Assembly (NCBI GenBank): GCA_016717705.1
Contig: JADKFD010000049.1
Span: 1-63,122, forward strand
Length of the DNA: 63,122 nt
Origin: Rhodanobacteraceae bacterium
Lineage (GTDB): Bacteria > Pseudomonadota > Gammaproteobacteria > Xanthomonadales > SZUA-5
Reading direction: 5' to 3'
Part shown: positions 45,669 to 53,498 of the stretch, piece after piece
Position numbering within the stretch: position 1 is the stretch's first letter
How the letters are laid out: each line of letters opens with the position of its first letter
Program-made: the position numbers and the translations under genes
The notes under the pieces: generated by a model
Seen by the model: the letters and a program-made list of their open reading frames with translations, nothing else
What the model was told of the DNA's origin: nothing
Databases searched by the model: none

Positions 45669-46312
45669 GCACCGAAACGAAAGCCGAAAAGTTCGCCGCC
45701 TTGGCCGCCGCGATGATCGACATCATGAACGGCGCACCTTCTGCGCCTGCCGGCGTCTTCGTGGACGCTCCCCGCAAGACCAGCCCCGCCAGCAAGATCG
45801 ACCTGGCGTCTCAGATCCGCGACGCGATCGGCTCGCACCTGGCGCAGATAGCACAGGGCGCGCGCCTGATTCAGGTAGACGCGGAGGCGAGGATGTACGA
45901 GCCGCGCAGCGCGATCGAACTGGCCGCCGAGCTTGAAGAGGTCCGCGAGCGCTGCGCCATCGCCTACGCGCTGATCGAGCAAGCGCTTGAACGGATCAAC
46001 GAGGCGCACGGTACCGCCAGCTACACGGCGTCGCCGCTGAGCGCGCGCAGGGTGCGATGCGGGGTGCGGCATGAGCACCACCATCGAAACCCAAAACCGC
46101 TTGTGGCGTGCAGCCAAATCGACCTGCACGACGGCATCGCGCAGGGTCTTTGGCTGTCGCGCTCACTGTTCTCGGCGCTCATCCCTCTGATCAGTTCTGA
46201 CGACCGGCACGAGGAGATGGGCGCGCTTTCGTTCCTTGGCGAGGCCATCGCTATCGAGGTCGAGGCCAAGCACGGCGAGCTGGTGAAGCGTACGCGGGGC
46301 ACGCAGCCGTGA
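45665..46312 (+). CDS. Hypothetical element protein, possibly two genes merged by an indel
   Basis: A 215-residue frame. Residues 1-130 (MSTETKAEKFAALAAAMIDI, AQGARLIQVDAEARMYEPRS, AYALIEQALERINEAHG) look helical and uniform. From ~residue 150 the text changes: an overlapping ATG at 46071 opens MSTTIETQNRLWRAAKS in another frame, while the long frame continues CSQIDLHDGIAQGLWLSRSL, ALIPLISSDDRHEEMGALSF. That suggests a second gene (about 46071-46312) joined by a frameshift near 46110. No function assigned. Confidence 0.45.
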   Translation: MSTETKAEKFAALAAAMIDIMNGAPSAPAGVFVDAPRKTSPASKIDLASQIRDAIGSHLAQIAQGARLIQVDAEARMYEPRSAIELAAELEEVRERCAIAYALIEQALERINEAHGTASYTASPLSARRVRCGVRHEHHHRNPKPLVACSQIDLHDGIAQGLWLSRSLFSALIPLISSDDRHEEMGALSFLGEAIAIEVEAKHGELVKRTRGTQP

Positions 46313-46554
46313 AAGCCGGCAGCCTGGAACATCACCAGCAAAGCGCCGCAGTAGCGGCGCTCCACTCCGTTGACCCTGACAAGGTGCTGGCCGATCTGTT
46401 GGCTGGCGCTGAAGGTCTTCATGGGCTCGCCGAGCAACTGTCCATGACCCGCAACGCGGCGCTTTGCGATCAGATCGCAGCGCATGCGGAGGGCATCCGC
46501 CGCGCAGCGCATCGGGCGCGGGTTGCCATCTTGGCCAAGCCTTCGGTGGCGTAA
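46309..46554 (+). CDS. Small hypothetical element protein
   Basis: 81 residues from a GTG at 46309 that overlaps the previous stop (GTGA). Ala-rich and helical: AAVAALHSVDPDKVLADLLA, AEQLSMTRNAALCDQIAAHA, AHRARVAILAKPSVA. Tight coupling with its neighbours argues that it is translated. Function unknown. Confidence 0.5.
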   Translation: MKAGSLEHHQQSAAVAALHSVDPDKVLADLLAGAEGLHGLAEQLSMTRNAALCDQIAAHAEGIRRAAHRARVAILAKPSVA

Positions 46555-46563
46555 GGAAAGCAA

Positions 46564-47317
46564 ATGGAGGTCATGCCCAAAAGGAAACCGAAGAAGGACA
46601 CCGGCTGGCGTGACATCATCAAGGGGGGCAAGCATTCGTGCCGCCCGTCCTGCTATTGATGCATGAGAACCTGCGCGGCTATCGCCGCATGCCTGCAAGC
46701 TGCTGTTCGATCTTGGGCGCCAGTTCAACGGATCGAACAACGGATACCTACACCCCGGCATCAATGTCATGAAGCCGATGGGCTGGCGTTCGACTCACAC
46801 ACTGCACGCAGCGATTCAGGAGCTACTTCACTATCAGATCATCACTCAGACCGTCCGAGGCGGAAAGAATCGACCAAGCTACTACGGCTTCACCTTCCGC
46901 AGGATCGAGGAGAAGGCGGGCCGCCCGTTCGATCGACCCATGCCCGTCATGCAGCCGACGAACGAATGGGACCAAGACTTACCGGCGTTCTGCAATAAAT
47001 CCTTTGTGCAGCCAGTGCACAAACTTAGTGCAGTAGGAGCACAAGTCGCCGGGGAGTTTGTGCAGCCAGTGCACAAACAAACGACGACTTGTGCAGTAGG
47101 AGCACAAGTCAGGGCCATTTCTGATGGTGAGTTTGTGCAGCCAGAGCACAGTTATGCATATATGCCATACCCAGTGTCTGGCGCTGGGGCTGAGGCAGAC
47201 GAACAGGCTGTTGCTCAAAGCTCTGAAATCTCTGCTCCAAAAGGCTCTGAAAGTGGTCGGCCGCCGTCCAAAGTGCAAAATAACGAAGCCGACGACGACT
47301 GGCGCGACGTCGCATGA
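46564..47317 (+). CDS. Helix-turn-helix replication-type protein of the element (frameshifted), containing palindromes
   Basis: Begins MEVMPKRKPKKDTGWRDIIK at 46564. The frame is lost near 46640-46700 and resumes LLFDLGRQFNGSNNGYLHPG, INVMKPMGWRSTHTLHAAIQ, ELLHYQIITQTVRGGKNRPS, YYGFTFRRIEEKA. This N-terminal winged-helix region is like phage and satellite proteins that I recall as candidate replication initiators. The C-terminal ~110 residues are low-complexity with repeats (FVQPVHK twice, FVQPEHS, and AVGAQV twice) encoded by the palindromes at 47003-47150. The stop overlaps the next start (ATGA). Function as initiator is inference. Confidence 0.6.
47003..47150. repeat. Alternating cluster of five palindromes (iteron-like) inside the HTH gene
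   Basis: Type A: arms TTTGTGCA / TGCACAAA around GCCAG, at 47003-47023 and 47057-47077 (identical), and a partial copy at 47132-47150. Type B: arms CTTGTGC / GCACAAG around AGTAGGA, at 47088-47108, with an imperfect copy at 47024-47045. The order is A-B-A-B-A. All share the half-site GTGC. The conservation is at DNA level: loops AGTAGGA and GCCAG are preserved. Confidence 0.88.
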
Positions 47318-47610
47318 ACGCACTCGCTCGCCTGCATGCTGAAGGCTTCCGCGTCCGCATCGGTCCGGCTGGCAAGCTGCAGGCCGCGCCCGCATCAAGG
47401 CTCACGCCTGAACTGTCGGAGTTGATCAAGCGGAATGCTGACGACATCCGCGCCGCACTCGGCGTGCATCGATGCTGGCACGTCACCCTGGTCGATGGAA
47501 CCCGCCTTGCAGCCGTTCGCCCCGCGGGCTGCACCCATGCCGCAATTCTCGAAAGCTGCCGCGATCAGTTCGGCGCTGATCGTGTCGTGACTGTCGAGGC
47601 GCACGGGTGA
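47314..47610 (+). CDS. Small protein with TubC-N-like helical domain
   Basis: 98 residues starting MNALARLHAEGFRVRIGPAG, with LTPELSELIKRNADDIRAAL: the short helix-hairpin pattern seen in TubC N-terminal docking-like domains, often annotated in small phage proteins. The C-terminus, HVTLVDGTRLAAVRPAGCTH and CRDQFGADRVVTVEAHG, looks like a beta-alpha segment. It overlaps the previous stop by four bases. Function unknown. Confidence 0.55.
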   Translation: MNALARLHAEGFRVRIGPAGKLQAAPASRLTPELSELIKRNADDIRAALGVHRCWHVTLVDGTRLAAVRPAGCTHAAILESCRDQFGADRVVTVEAHG

Positions 47611-47930
47611 ACTGCAACCATGCCAACCAAGACGGCGGTGCAGTGCATCGCCGATGCGGTCGCGGGCGGGAACGATGTGTCGAGGCGCGGCATGGACAGC
47701 GATGTGAGCAACTGGGGTCCCATGTGAGCGCAAGCGAAGCACCACGGTGGCAAGTGCGTGGATTCGTAGGGTCTTCCGGCACTCCATGGTGCTCCACCAC
47801 AGGCAGCAGAGCGGGCAATTGTAAACAACTGGGGCCCCAGTGGATCACAAACCCTGTCGGAGGGGCCCGAGTCGCGAGCAGCCAAACAATTTTGACCCCT
47901 TTAGCTTCCTACCTAAGAAGGTAAATACAC
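47611..47930. other. 320-bp stretch without a convincing gene inside the element
   Basis: A 105-codon frame (47607-47924) has Cys/Arg/Gly-rich content unlike its neighbours and is not accepted. Two similar blocks are visible: GCAACTGGGGTCCCA near 47708 and ACAACTGGGGCCCCAG near 47827, the second containing the perfect palindrome CTGGGGCCCCAG. The promoter of the gene at 47931 is expected here. Confidence 0.5.
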
Positions 47931-48464
47931 ATGGACACTCAAACACTTAGCCAAGGTCAAGCCGCGGCGCTGGCCGGAATCACTGCACGGCGGTTGCGTC
48001 AACTGGACGCCGAGAAAAACCCGCCGCCGAAGAATCGTGCTGGCAGGTATCCGGCCGCCGCGTTTTCCCGCTGGCTGGCCGAAACTCGCAGGCAAGCACC
48101 CGCACCGCGGGTTGATCCCGGCGACCGCTTGATCGCGGACGTGGCCGGCGCATTCTCGAAGCTCTGCGGTTGCGTCATGGAGTCGAACGAGCCGCGGGAG
48201 ACCTATCTCGGCATGTGCCTGCACTTTGGCTTGTCGAAGCCCCACGCGATCACCGCCTACAGCCTTATCGCGTTTCCGCTCGCAATCGTCGGCGCTGAGG
48301 CCAGCGAAAATCCAGATTGGGAAATCGAACTACCGCCTGACTCTTTTTCTCAGAAGGCTATGCGCGCGGTCGGTGCTGGCAAGGTCGACGAGTTTTTAGC
48401 CGAGCACTGGCCAGACCAGCCGCCGAGCCGGAAGGGCCGCAAGGACAAAGGCCCGACGCCATGA
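47931..48464 (+). CDS. HTH-domain protein (small-terminase/Nu1-like N-terminus)
   Basis: 177 residues, MDTQTLSQGQAAALAGITAR, then RLRQLDAEKNPPPKNRAGRY: a MerR-like winged helix at residues 5-50 as in Nu1-type DNA-packaging or regulator proteins. Residues 75-130 (AGAFSKLCGCVMESNEPRET, YLGMCLHFGLSKPHAITAYS) are unfamiliar. The tail is basic (PSRKGRKDKGPTP). No large terminase gene follows, so packaging by a host or helper enzyme is conceivable. The stop overlaps the next start (ATGA). Confidence 0.55.
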   Translation: MDTQTLSQGQAAALAGITARRLRQLDAEKNPPPKNRAGRYPAAAFSRWLAETRRQAPAPRVDPGDRLIADVAGAFSKLCGCVMESNEPRETYLGMCLHFGLSKPHAITAYSLIAFPLAIVGAEASENPDWEIELPPDSFSQKAMRAVGAGKVDEFLAEHWPDQPPSRKGRKDKGPTP

Positions 48465-48703
48465 CCGACCAAGCCACCGTTGATCGCATCGCCGAACGCC
48501 TGCGCGCTAAGGGCCATTGGGTAAGCGATGACGACCGCGTGTATGAGGCCGGCGCCGCGGAGTTGCTCGGATGCTCGACGGAAACGCTGAGGAAATGGCG
48601 CGCTGCGGATACGGCACCGGTATTCATTCGCGCCGGCCGATTGACCTACAGAATCAGCGCGGTCCTAGAGTTTCTGGCATCCCGAGAAAATCGCGCGGCA
48701 TAA
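48461..48703 (+). CDS. Small helix-turn-helix DNA-binding protein
   Basis: 80 residues: YEAGAAELLGCSTETLRKWR near residue 28, then RAGRLTYRISAVLEFL, an AlpA/excisionase-type HTH. Four-base overlap with the previous gene. Two AlpA-like genes in one element (also 44889) suggests one for excision and one for late regulation; that is speculation. Confidence 0.65.
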   Translation: MTDQATVDRIAERLRAKGHWVSDDDRVYEAGAAELLGCSTETLRKWRAADTAPVFIRAGRLTYRISAVLEFLASRENRAA

Positions 48704-48808
48704 TCTGGCGCCAATTGGTATATAGCGGTATATAGCGGCAAAGGTGGCGTTGTAACTCCCAGCGGTCGGCGGATAATCAAAACTGCCATAACGGGAGATA
48801 GCAGCAAA

Positions 48809-49201
48809 ATGGATGCCGAAAGGTATTACGCCGCAGTCAAGCGATATGCGGAGCTTGAAGTGGAGGCAGCCGCGGGTTTCGCAGCAGTTCGCGAGACTAG
48901 CGAGAGCGTGCGCTTCGAGCGCTCGAATCTGCTGGAACTGAAACAGACAATCGCCAAGGTACGCAGTGGCGCGCCGATGCGTGCAAGCGCACTCGACAGG
49001 CTTCACGAAAGCCGGCGCATGGCACTTCTCAAACTCGAAGAAAAGGAATCCGAGATTCGCTTGGAAGTGCTCCAGAAAGCCGTGGAAGTGCATACCGAAG
49101 AATCACAACGCCGCGGCCGTTTGCGCGATCAGGCGAAACCTTTGATTGACCGTGCGCGCGCCGAACACACTGCAGTTATGGGAGACGCGGCCAATGAGTA
49201 A
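48809..49201 (+). CDS. Coiled-coil hypothetical protein
   Basis: 130 residues, MDAERYYAAVKRYAELEVEA, charged and almost entirely helical (RFERSNLLELKQTIAKVRSG; KLEEKESEIRLEVLQKAVEV). A GGGAGA site precedes it. The end overlaps the next start by eight bases (ATGAGTAA). No domain recognised; position before the tail-type gene suggests a morphogenesis or regulatory helper. Confidence 0.55.
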   Translation: MDAERYYAAVKRYAELEVEAAAGFAAVRETSESVRFERSNLLELKQTIAKVRSGAPMRASALDRLHESRRMALLKLEEKESEIRLEVLQKAVEVHTEESQRRGRLRDQAKPLIDRARAEHTAVMGDAANE

Positions 49202-49694
49202 GCCCCGCACGCTCGATCAGATCCGCGCCGAAATCACACGCACCCGCGAACAGATCGCAGAGCTTCAGCGTGCTGACTTGCCAGTGTCCGAAGTCGACGC
49301 GCTGGCGCGGTTGGATGCGCACATCAAGGTGCTTGTCGAGGAAGGCAACCAACACCTGATCGACCAAGCAAAGAATCTTTCACGGCGCACGAAACATCCG
49401 GTGCTGCTCATCAGCAACTATTGGGCCGGCAACGCTGACCAGTTGATGCGCAACGTAGAGGCCAGCATCTGCGCGGCTAACCCGGCGCTCTACCGCGATG
49501 CCATTGCCCAGCGCATCCGCGACTTCTACGCCTCTAGTGCTGGCGCACCCATGGCCGAACCCGAACGGCTGAAGCGCCTGGAGAAACTCAACGGCGAACT
49601 GACCGAACTGGAGCGGATCGAGTACCAGACCTGCATTGAACAGGGATTGCCGATTCGCGGCGATACCAACCCCGCGCTTGTGCTCGGGCTCTGA
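49194..49694 (+). CDS. Hypothetical phage-like protein
   Basis: 166 residues from ATG 49194, MSKPRTLDQIRAEITRTREQ. Two helical charged segments flank RTKHPVLLISNYWAGNADQL near residue 65. AEPERLKRLEKLNGELTELE near residue 125 looks coiled-coil. No family recognised. It is translationally coupled to the previous gene and is followed closely by another small gene before the tape-measure gene. Confidence 0.55.
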   Translation: MSKPRTLDQIRAEITRTREQIAELQRADLPVSEVDALARLDAHIKVLVEEGNQHLIDQAKNLSRRTKHPVLLISNYWAGNADQLMRNVEASICAANPALYRDAIAQRIRDFYASSAGAPMAEPERLKRLEKLNGELTELERIEYQTCIEQGLPIRGDTNPALVLGL

Positions 49695-49720
49695 TCAACC
49701 TTCACCACCGGAGTACACAG

Positions 49721-50077
49721 ATGGACGAAACAGAATTTGTGGCATTGCTGCCAAAGCTCCTCAAGATGAGCAACGACGAGCGCGTCAAAGCGCTGAAGCG
49801 CCTGACACCGACGCAAGAGAGGCGCGCAGTGGCCGCGATGCTTCGCGCCTACGTCAATGATGGCAGCGCGACGACACCGGCGCCGAAGGAAGAGCCGCAG
49901 ATCAGCGCCGAGAAGGTAACCGCGATTTACGCCGCGCGCCAGCAAGTCACCGCGTCGCCACCGACGGACTCACGCGGCGCGCCAGCCTTCGGCACTGAGG
50001 CACACAGCAACGAGGTCTTTGCAAAGCGCTCGCAGGCATCGGCGAGCGAGCACGCGGCCAACATTCAACGCGGCTAG
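49721..50077 (+). CDS. Hypothetical protein before the tape-measure gene
   Basis: 118 residues, MDETEFVALLPKLLKMSNDE, then RVKALKRLTPTQERRAVAAM. The helical N-terminal half is followed by a disordered Thr/Pro/Ala-rich half. Small genes in this position in tailed phages can be tail assembly chaperones (G/GT type), but no frameshift slippery site was seen. Function unknown. Confidence 0.5.
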   Translation: MDETEFVALLPKLLKMSNDERVKALKRLTPTQERRAVAAMLRAYVNDGSATTPAPKEEPQISAEKVTAIYAARQQVTASPPTDSRGAPAFGTEAHSNEVFAKRSQASASEHAANIQRG

Positions 50078-50200
50078 TCCGCGGCGGGATTGGCCGGTGA
50101 GTGCCTGCGGAACAAAACCCCGGCAGCCGCCGCGTGTAGCTCCGAGTTTCCTGGCGCACGTGAGGCGGCAACACCAATTCATAACCAAGGAACCAGCCAC

Positions 50201-52788
50201 ATGGCACGCGACGAAACCATAAAGCTATCGCTGATCGATGGCGTCACCAAGAACCTGAAAGAAATTCAGAAGGGCGTCGGCGGTGTCGGCGCTGAGCTCG
50301 CGAAGTTGAACCAGGTCGCGGAGCTCGCCGGCAAGGCGTTTGACGGCCTGTCGTCGGTCGGCAATTTCTTCGGCGATCTCGTCAACGATGCCGGACAGTT
50401 CGAACAGGCGTTGCTGCAGGTTCAGGCCCGCACAGGCGCGACCGCCGAAGAATCAAAGCTGCTGCGCGAGGCAATCCAGCAGGCGTTACAGGACACCGCA
50501 GTCGGCGCCACTGCTGCGGCCGATGCGTTGCGACTTATGGCGGAGGATGGCGCCAGCGCCACGGAGTCCGCGCAGAACCTGGGCGAGGTCGTCGCCTACG
50601 CGCAGGCCAACACGCGCGGCTTGGCCGAGACTGTGCAGGGCCTGGGCGCCGCGCTCGATGCGTTCGGCGAGGCGCCCGCGAAGATTGGCGCACTGGCTGA
50701 CGCTCTGACGGCTACCGCGGTTGCTGCGGGCACATCGACCAAGGCTATCGAGGAAGGCGTCGCACGCGCCGGCATCGCCGCCGAGCAAGCCAACCTGTCG
50801 CTCGACGAGACTGTCGCGCTGATCGGCGCACTGGCTGAGCGCGGCCTTGAAGGTGGTCGCGGTGGCGCTGCGCTGGTCAAGGTGCTGCAGGAGTTGAGCG
50901 ACCCGGCGAGCAAGGCTGGCGCGGCATTGAGGCAGGCCGGGCTCAACGGTGGCGACCTATCCGGCGTCATGCAGAAGCTGGCGACCGATGCAGCGCTCAG
51001 CGAGAAGGTGCTGTCCAGCCTTGGGGACAAGCCGCGTGCTGCCCTGAAGCTGCTGTTGGCTGACGGTGGCAAGTCGCTGGCCGGCATCACCAAGGCGATC
51101 GAGGAATCAGCGGGCGCCAGTCAGCGCGCAAGCGATCAGCTCGGCGAAGGATTTACGCTCGCGCAAAAGCGCCTGGCCGAATCCCTGGACAACGTGAGGA
51201 TTGCGCTTGCGACGCCGCTACTGGAGCCACTGGCCGGCGCCTTCGAAGCTTCGCGACGCGCATCAACACTTTTGCGCAGAGCGAGCAGTTCAAGCAGATT
51301 GCGGATGAGATCGCGCGATTTGTAACTGCAGGACTGGAGGAGTTCGCCAAGTTTGCTGAGGGCATCGACCTCAACGCGGCTACCACGAAGATTGCCGAAT
51401 TCGCTTCGGCATTCGCCGACAATCTCGCCAGTGTTGTAAAGGTCGCAAACGTAGCCGGCGCCGCCGTCGGTACGATGTACGATGTAGTCAAGGGCGGGGC
51501 GGCGGTGCTGGCGGAAGCCTTCACCGGCGTAGCGTCGGACATCGCCGGCGTAGCTGGGCTGGTGTCCGACGATGCGGCAGAAATCTCGCGCATGTTCGCG
51601 GATATGTCCCGCAATGCCCGCGGGCTGAGCGACGATGCGCTGGCGGACCTGTCGCGACGGTTCGGGCTCACGAGCCAGCAGGCAACTGCACTGGCTACCG
51701 CAACCCGTGATGCGGCACTTTCTGCACGGGTCGCGTCCGGCGACTTCAAGGCGTTAGAACAAGCGCTGCCGAAAAGCAGCATCGATGCAACGATAGAGCG
51801 GCTGTCGAAGTTTGGCCTGCTGCTGAAAAAGGACACTCCGGAAGCGGCCGCAGCCGGCGCTGAGGGCATCAACAAGGTTGGCGATGCAGCCGCAGCAACG
51901 GCGGCGAACATTGAAAGGATCAAGATCGGCAATCTGCTGAAGCAGATGGATGAGCTTTTCAGGTCCGGGCAAGCCGGATCAGACGCATACAAGGCGCTGA
52001 ATGCTCAGTTTCTTGCTGCAGAGGCGCGGCTGAATGAGCTGACCGGCGCGGCAGACAAGGCCAAGCAGGCCCAAGACGATCTGGCGAACAAGACCGATCG
52101 CGCCGCGCAGTCCATGCGCAACTACGGCAACGCCGCAGACGACGCCAGCCGGTCCGCCGATCGCGCGTCGTCCAGCAACTCTCAGGTAGCCGACTCCTTC
52201 GGCAACATCGGCCGGCAATCAAGTTCCCCCGCGATCAGCCTGGGCAATTTATCCGCGGCATTCGTTCAACAGGCGCTTGCTGCTGCCGGGTCAGCGACGA
52301 GCGCAAGCGACTACATCAGCACCTGGAACCAGTTCATCGCGCAGTCGGAAGACGTCAGCCGAGCGCTCAGCGACCGTATCGAGCTGCTGACCCGCCTGAC
52401 GGCGGCAACCGACGAGGAAGCGCAGATCCGGGCGCGGCTCGAACAGCAGTACGGCACGTCATCGCGCCGGCTGGAGGAACTGGTACAGCTCGAACTGAAA
52501 CTGGCCGAAGCCAAGCGCCAGCGGAACCAGGAATCAGAGCGCGAGATCGAGATAGAGGCGCGGCGCGCGGGTCAGGCCGGCGGCATTGGTACGCAGGGCG
52601 CCCCAGTAGCAGCCGCTGGCACCGGAGCATCCGCAGGGCGCGGCACTACAGCCGGCGCCGGATCTCGGATCGAGGCGCCGATAGCGATCACCGTCAACGG
52701 GCTACCGAGTGACCGGGAGACCTGGCGGCAGTTGATCTCAGACGTGATCATGCCGGAGATCAAGAGGATCGAGCGGCTGAGTCGGTAG
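50201..52788 (+). CDS. Phage tail tape-measure protein, TP901-core type (one frameshift)
   Basis: About 862 residues from ATG 50201, MARDETIKLSLIDGVTKNLK. The TP901 core signature is clear: FEQALLQVQARTGATAEESK near residue 68, DALRLMAEDGASATESAQNL near 110, GLAETVQGLGAALDAFGEAP, ADALTATAVAAGTSTKAIEE near 165, ETVALIGALAERGLEGGRGG. The frame changes near 51245 (PLAGAFEA, then FATRINTFAQSEQFKQIADE). The C-terminal half is helical and Ala-rich, with a terminal DVIMPEIKRIERLSR. Tape-measure proteins set tail length and line the tail tube. It is the only recognisable virion gene in the element, followed by a good terminator. Confidence 0.88.
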
Positions 52789-52811
52789 GACTTCCCTACG
52801 ATTGGACACAG

Positions 52812-52836
52812 AGCCCGGCCAAGCGCCGGGCTTTTT
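52812..52836 (+). terminator. Rho-independent terminator after the tape-measure gene
   Basis: Stem AGCCCGG / CCGGGCT (52812-52818, 52826-52832) with a 7-base loop and a run of five T (52832-52836). It closes the rightward operon of the element. Confidence 0.9.
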
Positions 52837-53242
52837 GTTGGCGCCATCGGCAAGGTCGAATGCAGCGAGGAATTCGGTCGGCACAATTTTGTGCCGCGAG
52901 ATTATGTCGACGCGCGCGGCATGATGACGGAGGCTCCTGGGGTTTCAAACCACTGTCGGCGAGGCCGGGATCGCATCCCATACGCATTGTTCGGTTGCAT
53001 GCGCCTCCACATCAATTGACGGTCTGGGACCCTGCAGGATGGCCAGCACTACGGGTGCCAAGGCGCGCAGGCGAGCGCTAGTCACGAGATTTTCGGGGAC
53101 GTGGTTGTTGTGTTGATATCGGCTGTATAGAGCCGGGATGCTGCGGTGCCTGCGGCGGGAACATAGCGGGAAAATGCCGCTTTCTTCGCCTTCCCGCGCT
53201 GACCGATCCGGAGAGAATTTCTATCTGAATCAGTCGTTTAGC
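52837..53242. other. Right-end non-coding region of the element
   Basis: A 406-bp stretch with no gene I accept (a 73-codon frame at 52860 has no support). It holds the arm-like repeat GCGGGAACATAGCGGGAAA at 53155-53173 and is where attP-type integrase and IHF sites would be expected. Confidence 0.6.
53155..53173 (+). repeat. Arm-type-like repeat, right end
   Basis: GCGGGAACATAGCGGGAAA, one base different from the left copy at 42900-42918 and in the same orientation, 69 bp from the core repeat. Confidence 0.6.
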
Positions 53243-53287
53243 TGGCGCGCCTGGAGGGATTCGAACCCCCGACCACTGCCTTCGGAG
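53243..53287. repeat. attR: element-supplied 3' part of tRNA-Arg
   Basis: 45-bp direct repeat of 42760-42804 with one mismatch. It covers the tRNA from CCA through the anticodon loop. Integration at this point preserves a functional tRNA. Confidence 0.88.
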
Positions 53288-53319
53288 GGCAGTACTCTAT
53301 CCAGCTGAGCTACGGGCGC
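53243..53319 (-). tRNA. tRNA-Arg (anticodon CCG)
   Basis: Minus strand: acceptor GCGCCCG, D-arm AGCTCAGCTGGATAGAG, anticodon arm CTGCC-CTCCGAA-GGCAG (anticodon CCG, reads CGG Arg), T-arm GGGGG-TTCGAAT-CCCTC (end of stem G-C rich) and encoded CCA at 53243-53245. The 3' acceptor strand CAGGCGC has one mismatch (C-A) with the 5' strand, whereas the displaced copy at 42760 has the perfect CGGGCGC. The working gene therefore carries a 3' end supplied by the element. Confidence 0.93.
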
Positions 53320-53498
53320 GTTGTTGGAGATGATACGGGGTTTCTCAAGCCAAAGCGCCGACTGCAGTGCGGCGATCGGGAGCGCCCTGTAGGCGCGCGA
53401 TCGCACCAGCGCATTGCCTGATGCAAGCGATTACAATTCACATGCTATCGGGAGCGATTCGCGTCCCGATCCGCATCACTCTGGGAAACGGAGGCTTC

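Larger units (their letters stand above)
42760..53287. mobile_element. 10.5-kb integrative element in tRNA-Arg(CCG), satellite-like, with a phage tape-measure gene
   Basis: Bounded by direct repeats of 45 bp (42760-42804 and 53243-53287, one mismatch), the right copy being the 3' part of a complete tRNA-Arg gene. Inside: tyrosine integrase (decayed), RHH protein, AlpA/Xis-like protein, seven to nine small phage-like genes, a helix-turn-helix replication-type protein with palindromes, two more HTH proteins and a tape-measure protein. No capsid, portal, large terminase, holin/lysin or conjugation gene is visible. By eye its genes are less GC-rich than the flanks. Similar short arm-like repeats lie just inside both ends (42900-42918, 53155-53173). 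Confidence 0.85.

Noticed and set aside
47607..47924. Gene of 105 residues (MNCNHANQDGG...)
   Set aside because: Cys/Arg/Gly-rich with no ribosome site and unlike its neighbours; treated as non-coding.
49721..50200. Programmed frameshift for a tail assembly chaperone before the tape-measure gene
   Set aside because: No slippery heptamer was found near the end of the small gene, and no extended frame downstream reads like a chaperone.
51240..51260. Programmed frameshift inside the tape-measure gene
   Set aside because: Such shifts occur in the preceding chaperone genes, not in the tape measure; a simple indel fits the general error pattern of this sequence.
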